From contig NZ_NXLY01000010.1 of the NCBI RefSeq assembly GCF_005406225.1, positions 1 through 64,000 on the forward strand: DNA of 64,000 nucleotides, given 5' to 3'. A program made the position numbers and the translations under genes. Each line of letters starts with the position of its first letter. Position 1 is the first letter of the stretch. The notes under the pieces are model-generated. The model was not told the origin of the DNA and made no database searches. It worked only from the letters and a program-made list of their open reading frames with translations. Positions 27,102 through 36,519 of the stretch are shown piece by piece. The DNA comes from Campylobacter taeniopygiae (GTDB taxonomy: Bacteria; Campylobacterota; Campylobacteria; Campylobacterales; Campylobacteraceae).

Positions 27102-27544
27102 CTTTGCTAAAGTCAATTTTTATATCAAAGAATTTCAAAAGGTTTATATACTAGAAAATTGTAAATTGTGTTTTTATAAGCCTTTTCATTTGCAAGCAAA
27201 AGTTAAAGACAATGAAAAAAATTTAAAGATAAAGAAAAGAACACTCATCAAGAACAAGAAATTGAAAAAATAAATTCCCAAGATCAATCAAATGAACAAG
27301 AAGATATCACAAAAAACAAGCAAAAGCTTATGAAGCTATGCCTAAACTTTATGAAGCACCAGATAGATTAATAATAAATTTTACCCTTAGTGAAGATACT
27401 GATACTATTCTTTTCAAAAAACCTTGGGAAAAATTTGAAATTCTAGGGCGCGTTGTAGGCTATTTTAAAAACCACTCTTTAGCTTTTGAAAACTTTGTAA
27501 AGTATTTGCAAAAAGAATGTAAAAAATATGTAAAACTTTTGTAA
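27102..27544 (+). pseudogene. Degraded coding region, unknown ancestor
   Basis: Coding-like sequence appears in successive frames: INFAKVNFYIKEFQKVYILE after 27101, a Lys/Glu-rich linker (HQEQEIEKINSQDQSNEQED near 27243-27302), and a longer stretch from 27338 reading LYEAPDRLIINFTLSEDTD and ending KKYVKLL at 27544. I read this as one gene broken by at least two frameshifts. No family is recognised. Confidence 0.45.
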
Positions 27545-27687
27545 AAAAATATAAAGTGATATGTAAAAATTTGTAAAGAATAAATCCTCACTTTGATTTC
27601 TAAAAAATCTAATCAAAACACTATAAAATAATACTTTAATTAGATTTTATCTCACTTTACTTTTTTTACATAACTTTATATGATAAG

Positions 27688-27981
27688 TTGCTTAAAAATT
27701 TAGAAGAAGAAAATATACAAGGTTTGCTCTCTAAGCAAAAAGATATAAATATTAATTTTGTAAATTTTATAGATTATCAAGATTATATTTATAACAATAA
27801 AGATGATTTTTGGAATTTGTCTTCGGAAGAAAATTCTATGCTTTGGGAAAAATTTTTAAGTAAAAATACCTTAAAACCTTTTCCTTTAAACTTTGATTGC
27901 TCCCTAGAAGAAAAATTTCTTTATGCTAAGGATGAGCAATTAGAAAACATTCTCAAATCTCATAAGGCTTTTCATGGCTAG
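27688..27981 (+). CDS. C-terminal part of a conserved partner gene upstream of PAAR-like genes
   Basis: A 97-residue frame with only a TTG as possible start and no ribosome binding site, so it is probably the 3' part of a longer gene. It ends HKAFHG and its stop overlaps the PAAR-like start by 8 bases. The same HKAFHG-stop ending survives in front of the other two PAAR-like starts (21719 and 22959), although nothing else of the gene remains there. Position and coupling would fit a T6SS adaptor or chaperone for loading the PAAR protein, but I see no DUF4123 or Eag signature. Confidence 0.5.
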   Translation: MLKNLEEENIQGLLSKQKDININFVNFIDYQDYIYNNKDDFWNLSSEENSMLWEKFLSKNTLKPFPLNFDCSLEEKFLYAKDEQLENILKSHKAFHG

Positions 27982-27982
27982 A
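27964..27982 (+). repeat. 19-bp junction repeat at PAAR-like start, copy c
   Basis: Third copy of AAGGCTTTTCATGGCTAGA, here joining the partner gene (stop at 27979-27981) with the PAAR-like gene that starts at 27974 and keeps an A8 tract at 27982-27989. Confidence 0.85.
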
Positions 27983-28426
27983 AAAAAAACAATCCTTATT
28001 CCTAGAATAGAAGATATTAATGTAACTCCTGATACTTCTTGTATGCATCCTATATTGGAAGATAATACTTTATTATGTTTACATGGAGGCAAAGTCAATT
28101 TAAAAGCAAAAAAGGCTAAAAGAATAAAATATAATAATGTTCCTGTTATGTTACACGATGAAATACAAGGAGCTAGTATAAGTGGATGTTTAAATCCTCC
28201 AGTCGCTGGAGGGCCTTGTACTAAAGTTGCTTTGGTATTTCCTTATACTTATTCAAAGCATAAAGTTAATAATAAACATTCCGTTTATCAAATGGGCTTA
28301 ATAGGAGTAAGCAATAAAGGCTATCCTGTGCTTTCTATACCTAAAGGCAATAAGATTAAATTTGCTTTAGCTAAAATACAAGCTAGTCCTCTTGCTAAGA
28401 TTAAGTATGATAGGATAATATGGTAA
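27974..28426 (+). CDS. PAAR-like T6SS tip protein, cut off from its toxin domain by a stop codon
   Basis: A 150-residue PAAR-like protein starting MARKKTILIPRIEDINV. The cone core contains CLHGGKVNLKA near residues 36-46 and SGCLNPPVAGGPCTKVAL near 70-87, similar to DUF4280/DUF4150 PAAR-like proteins that sharpen the VgrG spike and carry effectors. It is about 95% identical to the broken copy at 21719. It ends YDRIIW-stop where the other copy reads YDGKKWQKI. The frame remains open beyond this TAA (28424-28426) through the next ORF, so the original product was probably a 256-residue PAAR-toxin fusion. Confidence 0.8.
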   Translation: MARKKTILIPRIEDINVTPDTSCMHPILEDNTLLCLHGGKVNLKAKKAKRIKYNNVPVMLHDEIQGASISGCLNPPVAGGPCTKVALVFPYTYSKHKVNNKHSVYQMGLIGVSNKGYPVLSIPKGNKIKFALAKIQASPLAKIKYDRIIW

Positions 28427-28477
28427 GGGATAGCAAATAAACCAAAATCGGCACGAAAAAGCAAAGAAAAAACAAAA

Positions 28478-28744
28478 ATGTCTTATATTTACAATGGGGG
28501 ATATAATAGTGTTTTTATAAAGACAAAAGATAAACTTACCAGATATGATTTAGACAGTAAATCACATTATGAGAAGACATCAAAGAAAATAATTGACACA
28601 CCTCATAAAATAGAATATACTAAACATATAAATCCTCAAGATCCAACAAAGTATAGAATGTCACAGGGTTTAGTAGAGCCAATATCTCATAAAGATTTAG
28701 ATACTGTAGAAAATTATTTAAAAAGGCAAAATAATGAAATTTGA
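28478..28744 (+). CDS. Toxin-like C-terminal domain, in frame with the PAAR-like gene
   Basis: An 88-residue ORF in exactly the same frame as the PAAR-like gene, separated from it by one TAA. The linker GIANKPKSARKSKEK lies between. The domain contains TRYDLDSKSHYEK, PHKIEYTKHINPQD and PISHKDLDTVENYL. This His/Arg/Asp pattern resembles the polymorphic toxin type 24 family as I remember it, a tentative match. It overlaps the next gene by 11 bases, as toxin-immunity pairs often do. Whether it is still translated (readthrough, or from ATG 28478) is unknown. Confidence 0.6.
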   Translation: MSYIYNGGYNSVFIKTKDKLTRYDLDSKSHYEKTSKKIIDTPHKIEYTKHINPQDPTKYRMSQGLVEPISHKDLDTVENYLKRQNNEI

Positions 28745-29120
28745 GAATTTAAAGCATGGAAGTTTATTCAAAAGAGAATTTTACCTTAAGGATGTAAAAA
28801 TAGATTTAAAAAATGACTTTTTTGTTTATTCTATCACAATGAATGAAAAAACTTTAGAAATATTTTTTAAATCAGAAAAAAAAGATATACAAGATTTGCA
28901 AATTATTTTTTATGATTATAAGTTGCTACATTCAAAATCATATTGTAAAAATTTTAATCAATTAGAAGCTAATTTTATCGATTTAATAAGAAATAATTGG
29001 GATGATATAGTAGGCTATATTGAAAAAGAAGAAGAGATGTTAATAAGCATATATTTTGATAATGATTTAGAATATATTACTTTAACTTGTAAATATTTTA
29101 ATATAGATTTTATAGATTAA
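28734..29120 (+). CDS. Candidate immunity protein for the type 24-like toxin domain
   Basis: A 128-residue soluble protein with no recognised family, starting MKFENLKHGSLFKREFY. Its start codon lies inside the toxin-domain frame (11-base overlap). It is rich in acidic and aromatic residues (IEKEEEMLISIYFDND near residues 99-114), as is usual for proteins that bind basic nucleases. It is followed after 14 bases by copy 4 of the MTREQ family. Confidence 0.6.
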   Translation: MKFENLKHGSLFKREFYLKDVKIDLKNDFFVYSITMNEKTLEIFFKSEKKDIQDLQIIFYDYKLLHSKSYCKNFNQLEANFIDLIRNNWDDIVGYIEKEEEMLISIYFDNDLEYITLTCKYFNIDFID

Positions 29121-29134
29121 ATAAAGGATAAAAA

Positions 29135-29704
29135 ATGACAAGAGAACAAGCAGAATTAATTATAGAAGAAGAAAAGTTGATTTATGTAACTTGGCGTGAT
29201 TATGATAATGCGTCTGGGGAATATCATTTTACAATTTGGTTTAATCCTAATAACAATAAATACGAAACTATTTATATTGGAGAAAGAGGAGGTATTGAAG
29301 ATGAATATTCTTTTGATAGTGAAAAAGAAGCAATTGATAAAATGTTACAAGAAAATTATCGGCATAAATGCTACAATAGGAAGGATATTAAAGAAAATAT
29401 CACAAAAGAAGTAGCATTAAAAATTATCAAAGAAGAAAAGTTAGAAGTGATTTGGTATGATGAAACACTTAAACCTTTATGTGCAGGTATCAAACATGAT
29501 AAACAAAGAGATAAATATATATCTTTTATCACTAATGCTAAAGCGGAAATTATAGAATACAGAAGTATTGAATTTGATGGGGAAGTTGTTGTATTTTTAG
29601 AAAAATACAATTACACTTCTACCTATAACGATGAATTTATAGCCCTTTATGCTCTTATCAATCGTGCTAGAATGATTAAACAAAATAGAATCAGTTTTGT
29701 GTAA
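29135..29704 (+). CDS. Candidate immunity protein, mosaic family copy 4
   Basis: A 189-residue paralogue combining N-terminal type 2 (IYVTWRDYDNASGEYHF, as in copy 2) with the centre and C-terminal variants of copy 3 (NYRHKCYNRKDIKENI and EVVVFLEKYNYTSTYNDEF). This is the clearest recombinant of the set. Start at ATG 29135 behind AAAGGA. Confidence 0.7.
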   Translation: MTREQAELIIEEEKLIYVTWRDYDNASGEYHFTIWFNPNNNKYETIYIGERGGIEDEYSFDSEKEAIDKMLQENYRHKCYNRKDIKENITKEVALKIIKEEKLEVIWYDETLKPLCAGIKHDKQRDKYISFITNAKAEIIEYRSIEFDGEVVVFLEKYNYTSTYNDEFIALYALINRARMIKQNRISFV

Positions 29705-29745
29705 AATGTTTTAAAATTAGAAAATCATAATATTAAAGAAAAACA

Positions 29746-30306
29746 ATGACAAGAGAACAAGCAGAATTAATTATAGAAGAAGAAAAGTTGATTGATACAG
29801 ATTGGTATCCTTCTTATAAACATGCAGGAGAATACCATCTTACTATGTGGTTTGATTCTGATAATAATAAATATGAAACTTTCTATGTTGAAGACCAAGG
29901 AAGTATTAGACTTAGTTATTCTTTTGATAATGAAAAAGAAGCTATTGATAAAATGTTGCAGATGAATTATGAACAAAAATATTTTAGTGTAGATGAGAAC
30001 TATTCAATGCAAAATAGAAAAGAAGTAGCATTAAGAATCATCAAAGAAGAAAAGTTAGAAGTGATTTGGTATGATGAAGCACTTAAACCTTTATGTGCAG
30101 GTATTAAACATGATAAACAAAGAGATAAATATATATCTTTTATTACTAATGCTAAAGCGGAAATTATAGAATATAGAAGTATTGAGTTTGATGGGGATAG
30201 ATACAGTAAAACTTTTGAAAGAATGTTAAATGATGAAGATATAGCTCTTTATGCTCTTATCAATCGTGCTAGAATGATTAAACAAAATAGAATCAGTTTT
30301 GTGTAA
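29746..30306 (+). CDS. Candidate immunity protein, mosaic family copy 5
   Basis: A 186-residue paralogue with N-terminal type 1 and a unique centre (QMNYEQKYFSVDENYSMQNRKE), then the common second half and a tail GDRYSKTFERMLNDEDIALY that mixes features of copies 1 and 2. It is 41 bases after copy 4 with the repeated spacer between them. It precedes the ankyrin array. Confidence 0.7.
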   Translation: MTREQAELIIEEEKLIDTDWYPSYKHAGEYHLTMWFDSDNNKYETFYVEDQGSIRLSYSFDNEKEAIDKMLQMNYEQKYFSVDENYSMQNRKEVALRIIKEEKLEVIWYDEALKPLCAGIKHDKQRDKYISFITNAKAEIIEYRSIEFDGDRYSKTFERMLNDEDIALYALINRARMIKQNRISFV

Positions 30307-30450
30307 AATGTTTTTCCTGTGATTTGATTTAGTGGATTTGCTTGATCAAAGCAAAAATGCTTAGATTAGAATATTGAAAAGGAATAAAAAATAAAATATT
30401 ATAAAAACTAATGTATAATGATAAATATAAAATGCAAAAAAGGAAACTAA

Positions 30451-33177
30451 ATGGCTAACGAAAAAATCATCCCTTATGAAGAATTTCAAGAAAATCCTAT
30501 GCTTCAATGGTTTTTCAATACGGGAATCAAGCATAGTATTAAAGATAAGTATTATCAAGAATGGCAAGAATATGTTAAAAAAGTGGATTTAAGTACAATT
30601 TATCTTACACAAGATTTTGGCAAAGTTGAAAATATAAAAAAACTTCACCCGTTTAATATAACAACTATAGCGCAACGTTTATTTACACGCTATGATTTGT
30701 ATGATGATGAATTTTTTGAATTTATTTTACAATTTATCCACGACAAAGAATATTTAAGTATGTTATTAGCTTATTCTTCTATTTTATGGGAAGATAAAGA
30801 AACAGTAGAACTTACAAAAAGAGTGATTAAAATGTTAGTGGATAAAGGGGCGGATATTAATACTTTTCTTTATGATAAAGATGGAAGGTATGCGCCTTTA
30901 TTTTTCAAACTTGCAAACTACTTTCATAAAGATCATGGTCTTGAACTCTTAGATTTTTTATTTGAACTTGGGACATTAGATCCTAATCTTAAAAATTCAG
31001 AAGGTGAAAATTTATTACATTGTGCAGCTAAAGAAGAAAATTCAGATTTGATCAATCTCATTTTAGATCGAGAAAAGATTGAAAATATCAATGAAGAGAT
31101 TGAATCTGGCAAAGGCTCTGGATATTTTAATTTGACTGCATTATTATTAGTAATCAAAGAATATAAATATCCACCTAACTCTATAATTGATAAACTTCTT
31201 ATGGCAGGTGCAAACGTAAATGTTTTTGATCATTATGGTCAAACTCCGCTCGATATTAAAAACAACGATACAAATAGAACAGTTAGTGAAATGCTTTTGT
31301 CAACAGGGGCTAAAACAAATAAGTTATTGGGCTCCACAAGATATCAAGTTAGTGAAATGCTTTTGTTAGCAGGGGCTAAAACAGCTTTGGAGCTTTGGAG
31401 TAATGGCACTAAAGATCGTAAACAATATAAACAAAAGCTTCGAGAATATGAACAAAAAATGGAAGAGATTAAAAAAATACATTATGAAAAAAGCGAAGAA
31501 TACAAAAAGAAGCTTAAAAAAGATTATCTTAAATTACACAAAAAAAATCCTCATTATTTTAATTTTTTTAAAAAGATTTCTTGGTATTATGATTTAAAAA
31601 ATATTATTATAGTTAATGGGATAGATAATAAATTGCTTGAAGCAATTATAAAAGGCGATATAGCATTATTTAAACAAGCCGTTGAAAATGGTGCAAATAT
31701 CAATGGTGTAGTCGATTCAGAACAAGATAAAAAGTTTGAAAACAAAACTGAAGGTTTGATTTCCCAAGGTAAAAGTTATCTAGCTATAGCACTTCGTTTT
31801 GCGCTTAAAGATGCTGTTTTAATGCCACATGATAGCAATGGTTTTGACAAAGATCAATACGAACAAGAACATCAAGGCAATTTTGAAATTTTAAATTTTT
31901 TCAAATCTTTAAATCCAGATGAAAGTAAAGCAGATACTACTGCTGAAGACGAACTATATTCTATAACTGAATACAGATCTATGGAATTTTATGATGATCC
32001 AGCTGTATATGGTTATGCGGATTTTGAAGATGAGATGAGCGAGAATGAATGGCTAGGATCAGATCCTATTATGGAATATTTTAAAAGTTTTGAGTCAAAT
32101 ACAAATGAGAGGCCAAACACAATAATAAAAAATACAATAGTAATAACAAATGAAAAAGGAGAAGTTCAAGACAATCCTATGCTTGAATGGTTTTTTGATA
32201 GACGCGAGCACAGTGTTAAAGATGAGTATTATAAAGAATGGCAAGAATATGTTAAAAAAGCTGATTTAAATGCAGTTTACACTATTAAAGAATATAATTC
32301 AGAATATACCAGCATAGCACAACATTTATTTATTCGTCATGATTTGTATGACGATGAATTTTTCGAATATGCTTTACAATTTATCAAGGAACAAAAATGG
32401 TTGAATTTTTTACTCAGATGTACTACTGATCGCTGGATATACGATAGTTTAGATTTAGAAAAAAACAAAAGAATAATCAAGCTTTTGGTGGATAAGGGAG
32501 CTAATATCAATGCTTATTTTTATAGTTGGCCGAATAATTTTCAACCTTTGATTTTCTTTGTTCGTCCTTTTAGCTCTGGTAAAATAGAAAATGCTAATAG
32601 ATTAAAACTTTTGCATTTTTTCTTAGAACTTGGAGCAGATCCTAATCTTAAAAATTCAGAGGGTGAAAATTTATTGCATGAATTTATTATTGGAAAAAAC
32701 CAAAAATTCATCAATGCTCTAATCGATAGTGGTAAGATAAAAGATATTAATGAAGCTATAATAGAATGCGGCAATGAAACGATTAGAGCTGGAAACAGTG
32801 CTTTAATACAGGCTATAATGAAAGGATGTTCTAGTACGGTTAAAAAACTTATTAAGGCAGGAGCTAATGTGAATGTTTTTTATCATACCGGATATTCAGC
32901 CCTTGATCTTACGGAAGTTGAAACATTTTTTAGTCGTATAGGAAAACAAAGAGAAACCATAAAAAAATACCTTCTTGAAGCAGGAGCTAAAAGTTCTTTA
33001 GAGCTTTTAGGCAGTGAAGAAAAACTTGAAGAGTTTAGAGCCCAAGTGTGGAATAAGTACTTAATAGGAACGGAAATAAAAGAAACATATCAAAAACAAT
33101 GCGAAGATAATTATTATGCTATTCTAGAAAAAACTCCTTCTGCTTTTAAAGAATATATAGAATTGATTGAGGAATAA
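30451..33177 (+). CDS. Large ankyrin-repeat protein with two NPML-WFF units
   Basis: A 908-residue protein. Unit 1 starts with NPMLQWFFNTGIKHSIKDKYY (residues 15-35) and contains ankyrin repeats such as LVDKGADINTFLYDKDGRYAPLFF and LLMAGANVNVFDHYGQTPLD, then a Lys/Glu-rich helix. A central ankyrin-like insert (AIIKGDIALFKQAVENGANINGV near 392-414) and an acidic linker follow. Unit 2 begins NPMLEWFFDRREHSVKDEYY (DNA near 32173) and repeats the plan. It looks like a fusion of two neighbouring array members with an extra segment between. Cytoplasmic, no signal peptide. Function unknown; immunity or decoy roles are plausible. Confidence 0.82.
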   Translation: MANEKIIPYEEFQENPMLQWFFNTGIKHSIKDKYYQEWQEYVKKVDLSTIYLTQDFGKVENIKKLHPFNITTIAQRLFTRYDLYDDEFFEFILQFIHDKEYLSMLLAYSSILWEDKETVELTKRVIKMLVDKGADINTFLYDKDGRYAPLFFKLANYFHKDHGLELLDFLFELGTLDPNLKNSEGENLLHCAAKEENSDLINLILDREKIENINEEIESGKGSGYFNLTALLLVIKEYKYPPNSIIDKLLMAGANVNVFDHYGQTPLDIKNNDTNRTVSEMLLSTGAKTNKLLGSTRYQVSEMLLLAGAKTALELWSNGTKDRKQYKQKLREYEQKMEEIKKIHYEKSEEYKKKLKKDYLKLHKKNPHYFNFFKKISWYYDLKNIIIVNGIDNKLLEAIIKGDIALFKQAVENGANINGVVDSEQDKKFENKTEGLISQGKSYLAIALRFALKDAVLMPHDSNGFDKDQYEQEHQGNFEILNFFKSLNPDESKADTTAEDELYSITEYRSMEFYDDPAVYGYADFEDEMSENEWLGSDPIMEYFKSFESNTNERPNTIIKNTIVITNEKGEVQDNPMLEWFFDRREHSVKDEYYKEWQEYVKKADLNAVYTIKEYNSEYTSIAQHLFIRHDLYDDEFFEYALQFIKEQKWLNFLLRCTTDRWIYDSLDLEKNKRIIKLLVDKGANINAYFYSWPNNFQPLIFFVRPFSSGKIENANRLKLLHFFLELGADPNLKNSEGENLLHEFIIGKNQKFINALIDSGKIKDINEAIIECGNETIRAGNSALIQAIMKGCSSTVKKLIKAGANVNVFYHTGYSALDLTEVETFFSRIGKQRETIKKYLLEAGAKSSLELLGSEEKLEEFRAQVWNKYLIGTEIKETYQKQCEDNYYAILEKTPSAFKEYIELIEE

Positions 33178-33204
33178 TATGCAATTAAATATAAAGGACA
33201 TACA

Positions 33205-35352
33205 ATGACTAACGAAAAAATCATCCCTTATGAAGAATTTCAAGAAAATCCTATGCTTCAATGGTTTTTCAATATGGGAATCAAGCATAGCATTAAAGAT
33301 AAGTATTATAAAGAATGGCAAGAATATGTTAAAAAAGTGGATTTAAATACGATCTATATTGTAGAAGATTTAGAAGATAAAGACAAAGTATATTTTTATG
33401 AAAAAATGACTTTAGCACAACACTTATTTACACGCTATGATTTGTATGATGATGAATTTTTTGAATTTGTTTTACAATTTATCTGTGACAAAGAATATTT
33501 AAGTATGTTATTAGCTTATTCTTCTATTTTATGGGAAGATAAAGAAACAGATGTAGAACTTACAAAAAGAGTGATTAAAATGTTAGTGGATAAAGGGGCG
33601 GATATCAATACTTTTCTTTATGATAAAGATGGAAGGTATGCGCCTTTATTATTTAAAGTCTTACCTTCTCCTGAAGAAATATATATAGATAAAATTATAG
33701 AACGCAAACTAGAACTTTTACATTTTTTATTGGAATTAGGAGCAAACCCTGAAATCAAAAACTCAGAGGGTGAAAATTTATTACACTACGCACTAATAGA
33801 AAAATTACAAACATTTGCCAATTTTATTTTAACCAATAGCAAAATTAAAAATATTGATGAAAAAATAGAATACAATAAAAATTCTAGCTATTGTGGTTAT
33901 AACGCATTATTATTAGCGGTTTATAATTGCTATTCTAACGTCACCAAAGAGATTATTAAAATAGGAGCAAATGTAAATATTTCTGATGATTTTGGACGAT
34001 CAAATCTTGATCTTATAGAAAATAAAAGCCAAACTATAAAAAATTATCTTCTTGAAGCAGGAGCTAAAAGTTCTTTAGATCTTTTAGGCAGTGAAGAAAA
34101 AATCGAAGAATATAGACAAAAAACAATGAAAATTTTAAAAGCACACAAGGAAAAAAGCGAGGAATATGCAAAAAAACTTAAAGAAGATTATCTTAAATTG
34201 TGTCAAAAAAATCCTCATTATTTTCATTTTTTTGAACAAAAACCTAATTTTCAAACTTTACTAGCAATTACCTATAAACAAACTCGAAAAAATCCTATGC
34301 TTAAATGGTTTTTTGACTATGATATCAAGCATAGTGTTAAAGATGAGTATTATAAAGAGTGGCAAGAATATTTCAGTCAAAATATGGAAAATACTTATAT
34401 TATAGAAGCTTTAAATGGAAAAGATGAATTTTATCCATTTAGTAGAGTAAATATGGTGCAATATTTGTTTATTTATTACGGATCATATGATGAAGAATTT
34501 TTTGAATTTGTTTTACAATTTATCCACGATAAAGATCTCTTAAACATTTTTTTATCCTATATTTCGATTTTATGGGGAGATAAAAATATAGATTTAGAAC
34601 ATACGAAAAATTTAGTTAAGTTGTTAATTAGCAAAGGTGCAGATATTAATGCCTTAGTTTATGATGAAGATGGAGATTTTTGTCCTTTATTGTTTAAAAC
34701 TTTACCCACACGAAAAGAAAGATATTTTAAAGAAATTCGACAACATAAATTTGAAATTTTAAAATTTTTGCTAGAATTAGGAGCTGACCCTAACTTAAAA
34801 AACTCTACAGGAGAAAATTTTCTACATGCAGCAATTAGAGTAAGTATGAAGGATTTTATTAACTTAATTTTAAATAGTGGCAAAATCAAAGATATTAATG
34901 AAAAAATAGAAGTAAACAAACAGCACCGCTATTATGGTTGTAATGCATTATTATTACAGGCTCGTTATAATTACTATTACTATTGCGATACTATAAAAAA
35001 ACTCATTGACGCGGGAAGCGAAGTTAATATCATTGATCAACTTTATACAAAAACTCCTCTTGATTATGCACTAAATGAAAGTCCAACTATAGCAAATTAC
35101 CTTATTCAAGCAGGAGCTAAAACAGTCTTAGAGCTTTTAGGTAGTAAAGAAAAAGTCGAAGAACATAAACAACAAATGGAAGAGCTTGAAAGAATACACT
35201 ATCAAAAAGGTGGAGAATATAGCTATAAGCTTAAAGAAGACTATCTTAAATTATATAATAAAAATCCGAAATATTTTGAGATTCTTGAAGAGCTCTATAG
35301 TTTTAAAAAACCAGATATCAGCATCAATCCACTTATTAAATATGGATTTTAA
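33205..35352 (+). CDS. Ankyrin-repeat protein with two NPML-WFF units
   Basis: A 715-residue paralogue. Unit 1 starts NPMLQWFFNMGIKHSIKDKYY and its first 160 residues are nearly identical to the preceding gene. Unit 2 starts NPMLKWFFDYDIKHSVKDEYY (DNA near 34291). Each unit has about four ankyrin-like repeats with LLELGA(N/D)P and EAGAKSSL/ QAGAKTVLELLGS endings followed by a Lys/Glu-rich helix. It is 27 bases after the previous gene, so probably in one operon. Confidence 0.82.
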   Translation: MTNEKIIPYEEFQENPMLQWFFNMGIKHSIKDKYYKEWQEYVKKVDLNTIYIVEDLEDKDKVYFYEKMTLAQHLFTRYDLYDDEFFEFVLQFICDKEYLSMLLAYSSILWEDKETDVELTKRVIKMLVDKGADINTFLYDKDGRYAPLLFKVLPSPEEIYIDKIIERKLELLHFLLELGANPEIKNSEGENLLHYALIEKLQTFANFILTNSKIKNIDEKIEYNKNSSYCGYNALLLAVYNCYSNVTKEIIKIGANVNISDDFGRSNLDLIENKSQTIKNYLLEAGAKSSLDLLGSEEKIEEYRQKTMKILKAHKEKSEEYAKKLKEDYLKLCQKNPHYFHFFEQKPNFQTLLAITYKQTRKNPMLKWFFDYDIKHSVKDEYYKEWQEYFSQNMENTYIIEALNGKDEFYPFSRVNMVQYLFIYYGSYDEEFFEFVLQFIHDKDLLNIFLSYISILWGDKNIDLEHTKNLVKLLISKGADINALVYDEDGDFCPLLFKTLPTRKERYFKEIRQHKFEILKFLLELGADPNLKNSTGENFLHAAIRVSMKDFINLILNSGKIKDINEKIEVNKQHRYYGCNALLLQARYNYYYYCDTIKKLIDAGSEVNIIDQLYTKTPLDYALNESPTIANYLIQAGAKTVLELLGSKEKVEEHKQQMEELERIHYQKGGEYSYKLKEDYLKLYNKNPKYFEILEELYSFKKPDISINPLIKYGF

Positions 35353-35454
35353 GTGGCAATTTGTCTCTTCAAAAAGCCGAAGAATGAGGAATACAAATTG
35401 TAATAACATGATAGTGTATATTTATAAAGTTTTTAAATAAAAAAAGGAAAACAA

Positions 35455-36507
35455 ATGACTAAAGAAAAAATCATCTCTTATGAAGAAGTTCAAGCAAATC
35501 CTATGCTTCAATGGTTTTTTGATACAGAAATCAAGCATAGTATTAAAGATAAATATTATAAGGAATGGCAAGAATATGTTAAAAAAACAGATTTAAATAC
35601 AATGTATATTATAGAAAATCCAAAAGGTAAAGATGTTTATGACTTATATCCATACCAAAGACCTAGTATGGCTTCTCACTTATTTGGTGGTCACGAATTA
35701 TATGATCATGAATTTCATGAATTTATTTTACAATTCATAAAAGATCAAAAATGGTTGAATTTTTTATTGACTCTTATTAGTTTTACGATAGAAGATGAAG
35801 ATCATCATATAGTTTTAGAAAAAACAAAAAAAGTTATTAAGCTTTTAGTAGATAAGGGAGCTAATATCAATGCTTATTTTTATGATATGGATGGACAATA
35901 CAAACCTTTGATCTTTAAAACCAGTGGTCTTCTTGATGCCACTAAAATAGAAAGGGCTAATAAATTAGAACTTTTGCATTTTTTACTAGAACTAGGAGCA
36001 GATCCTAATCTTAAAAATTCAGAGGGTGAAAATTTACTACACAAACTTCTTATGTATGAAGAGCAAAAATTTGCTAATGCCTTAATTGATAGTGGTAAAA
36101 TGAAAGATATCAATGAAATCATAGAATATGACAAAGGATCAATTTGTTATGGAGAAAATGCTTTAATATTGGCTGTAGAGGGGTGTTATTCTAGCACGGT
36201 TAAAAAACTCATTGAAGCAGGAGCTAATGTGAATGTTTTTGATCATTTTGGAGATTCAGCTCTTGATAATATAGGCAATAAAAGTGAAACCATAAAAAAA
36301 TACCTTCTTAAAGCAGGAGCTAAAAGTTCTTTAGAGCTTTTAGGCAGTGAAGAAAAACATATAGAGCTTATGAATGAAATGCGAAAAAAAAGAGAAATGC
36401 AAGATAAAATAAGAAAAGAACGCAAAAAGCAACTTAAGGAAAACTATCTTGCTATCTTAGAAAAAACTCCTTTGATTTTTTGTAAAATAGAAGTTACAGA
36501 GGAATAA
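35455..36507 (+). CDS. Ankyrin-repeat protein, single NPML-WFF unit (first)
   Basis: A 350-residue single-unit paralogue: NPMLQWFFDTEIKHSIKDKYY at the N-terminus, ankyrin repeats LVDKGANINAYFYDMDGQYKPLIF, LLELGADPNLKNSEGENLLHKLL and LIEAGANVNVFDHFGDSALD, and a Lys-rich C-terminal helix (RKKREMQDKIRKERKKQLK). Start at ATG 35455 behind AAAAAAGGAAAACAA. It is very close to the next gene over its whole length. Confidence 0.82.
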   Translation: MTKEKIISYEEVQANPMLQWFFDTEIKHSIKDKYYKEWQEYVKKTDLNTMYIIENPKGKDVYDLYPYQRPSMASHLFGGHELYDHEFHEFILQFIKDQKWLNFLLTLISFTIEDEDHHIVLEKTKKVIKLLVDKGANINAYFYDMDGQYKPLIFKTSGLLDATKIERANKLELLHFLLELGADPNLKNSEGENLLHKLLMYEEQKFANALIDSGKMKDINEIIEYDKGSICYGENALILAVEGCYSSTVKKLIEAGANVNVFDHFGDSALDNIGNKSETIKKYLLKAGAKSSLELLGSEEKHIELMNEMRKKREMQDKIRKERKKQLKENYLAILEKTPLIFCKIEVTEE

Positions 36508-36519
36508 AAAGGAAAACAA

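Noticed and set aside
21719..30306. Transposon-driven cassette movement
   Set aside because: No terminal inverted repeats or transposase remnants seen; the 19-bp junction repeat and spacer repeats are explained by homologous recombination between duplicated genes.
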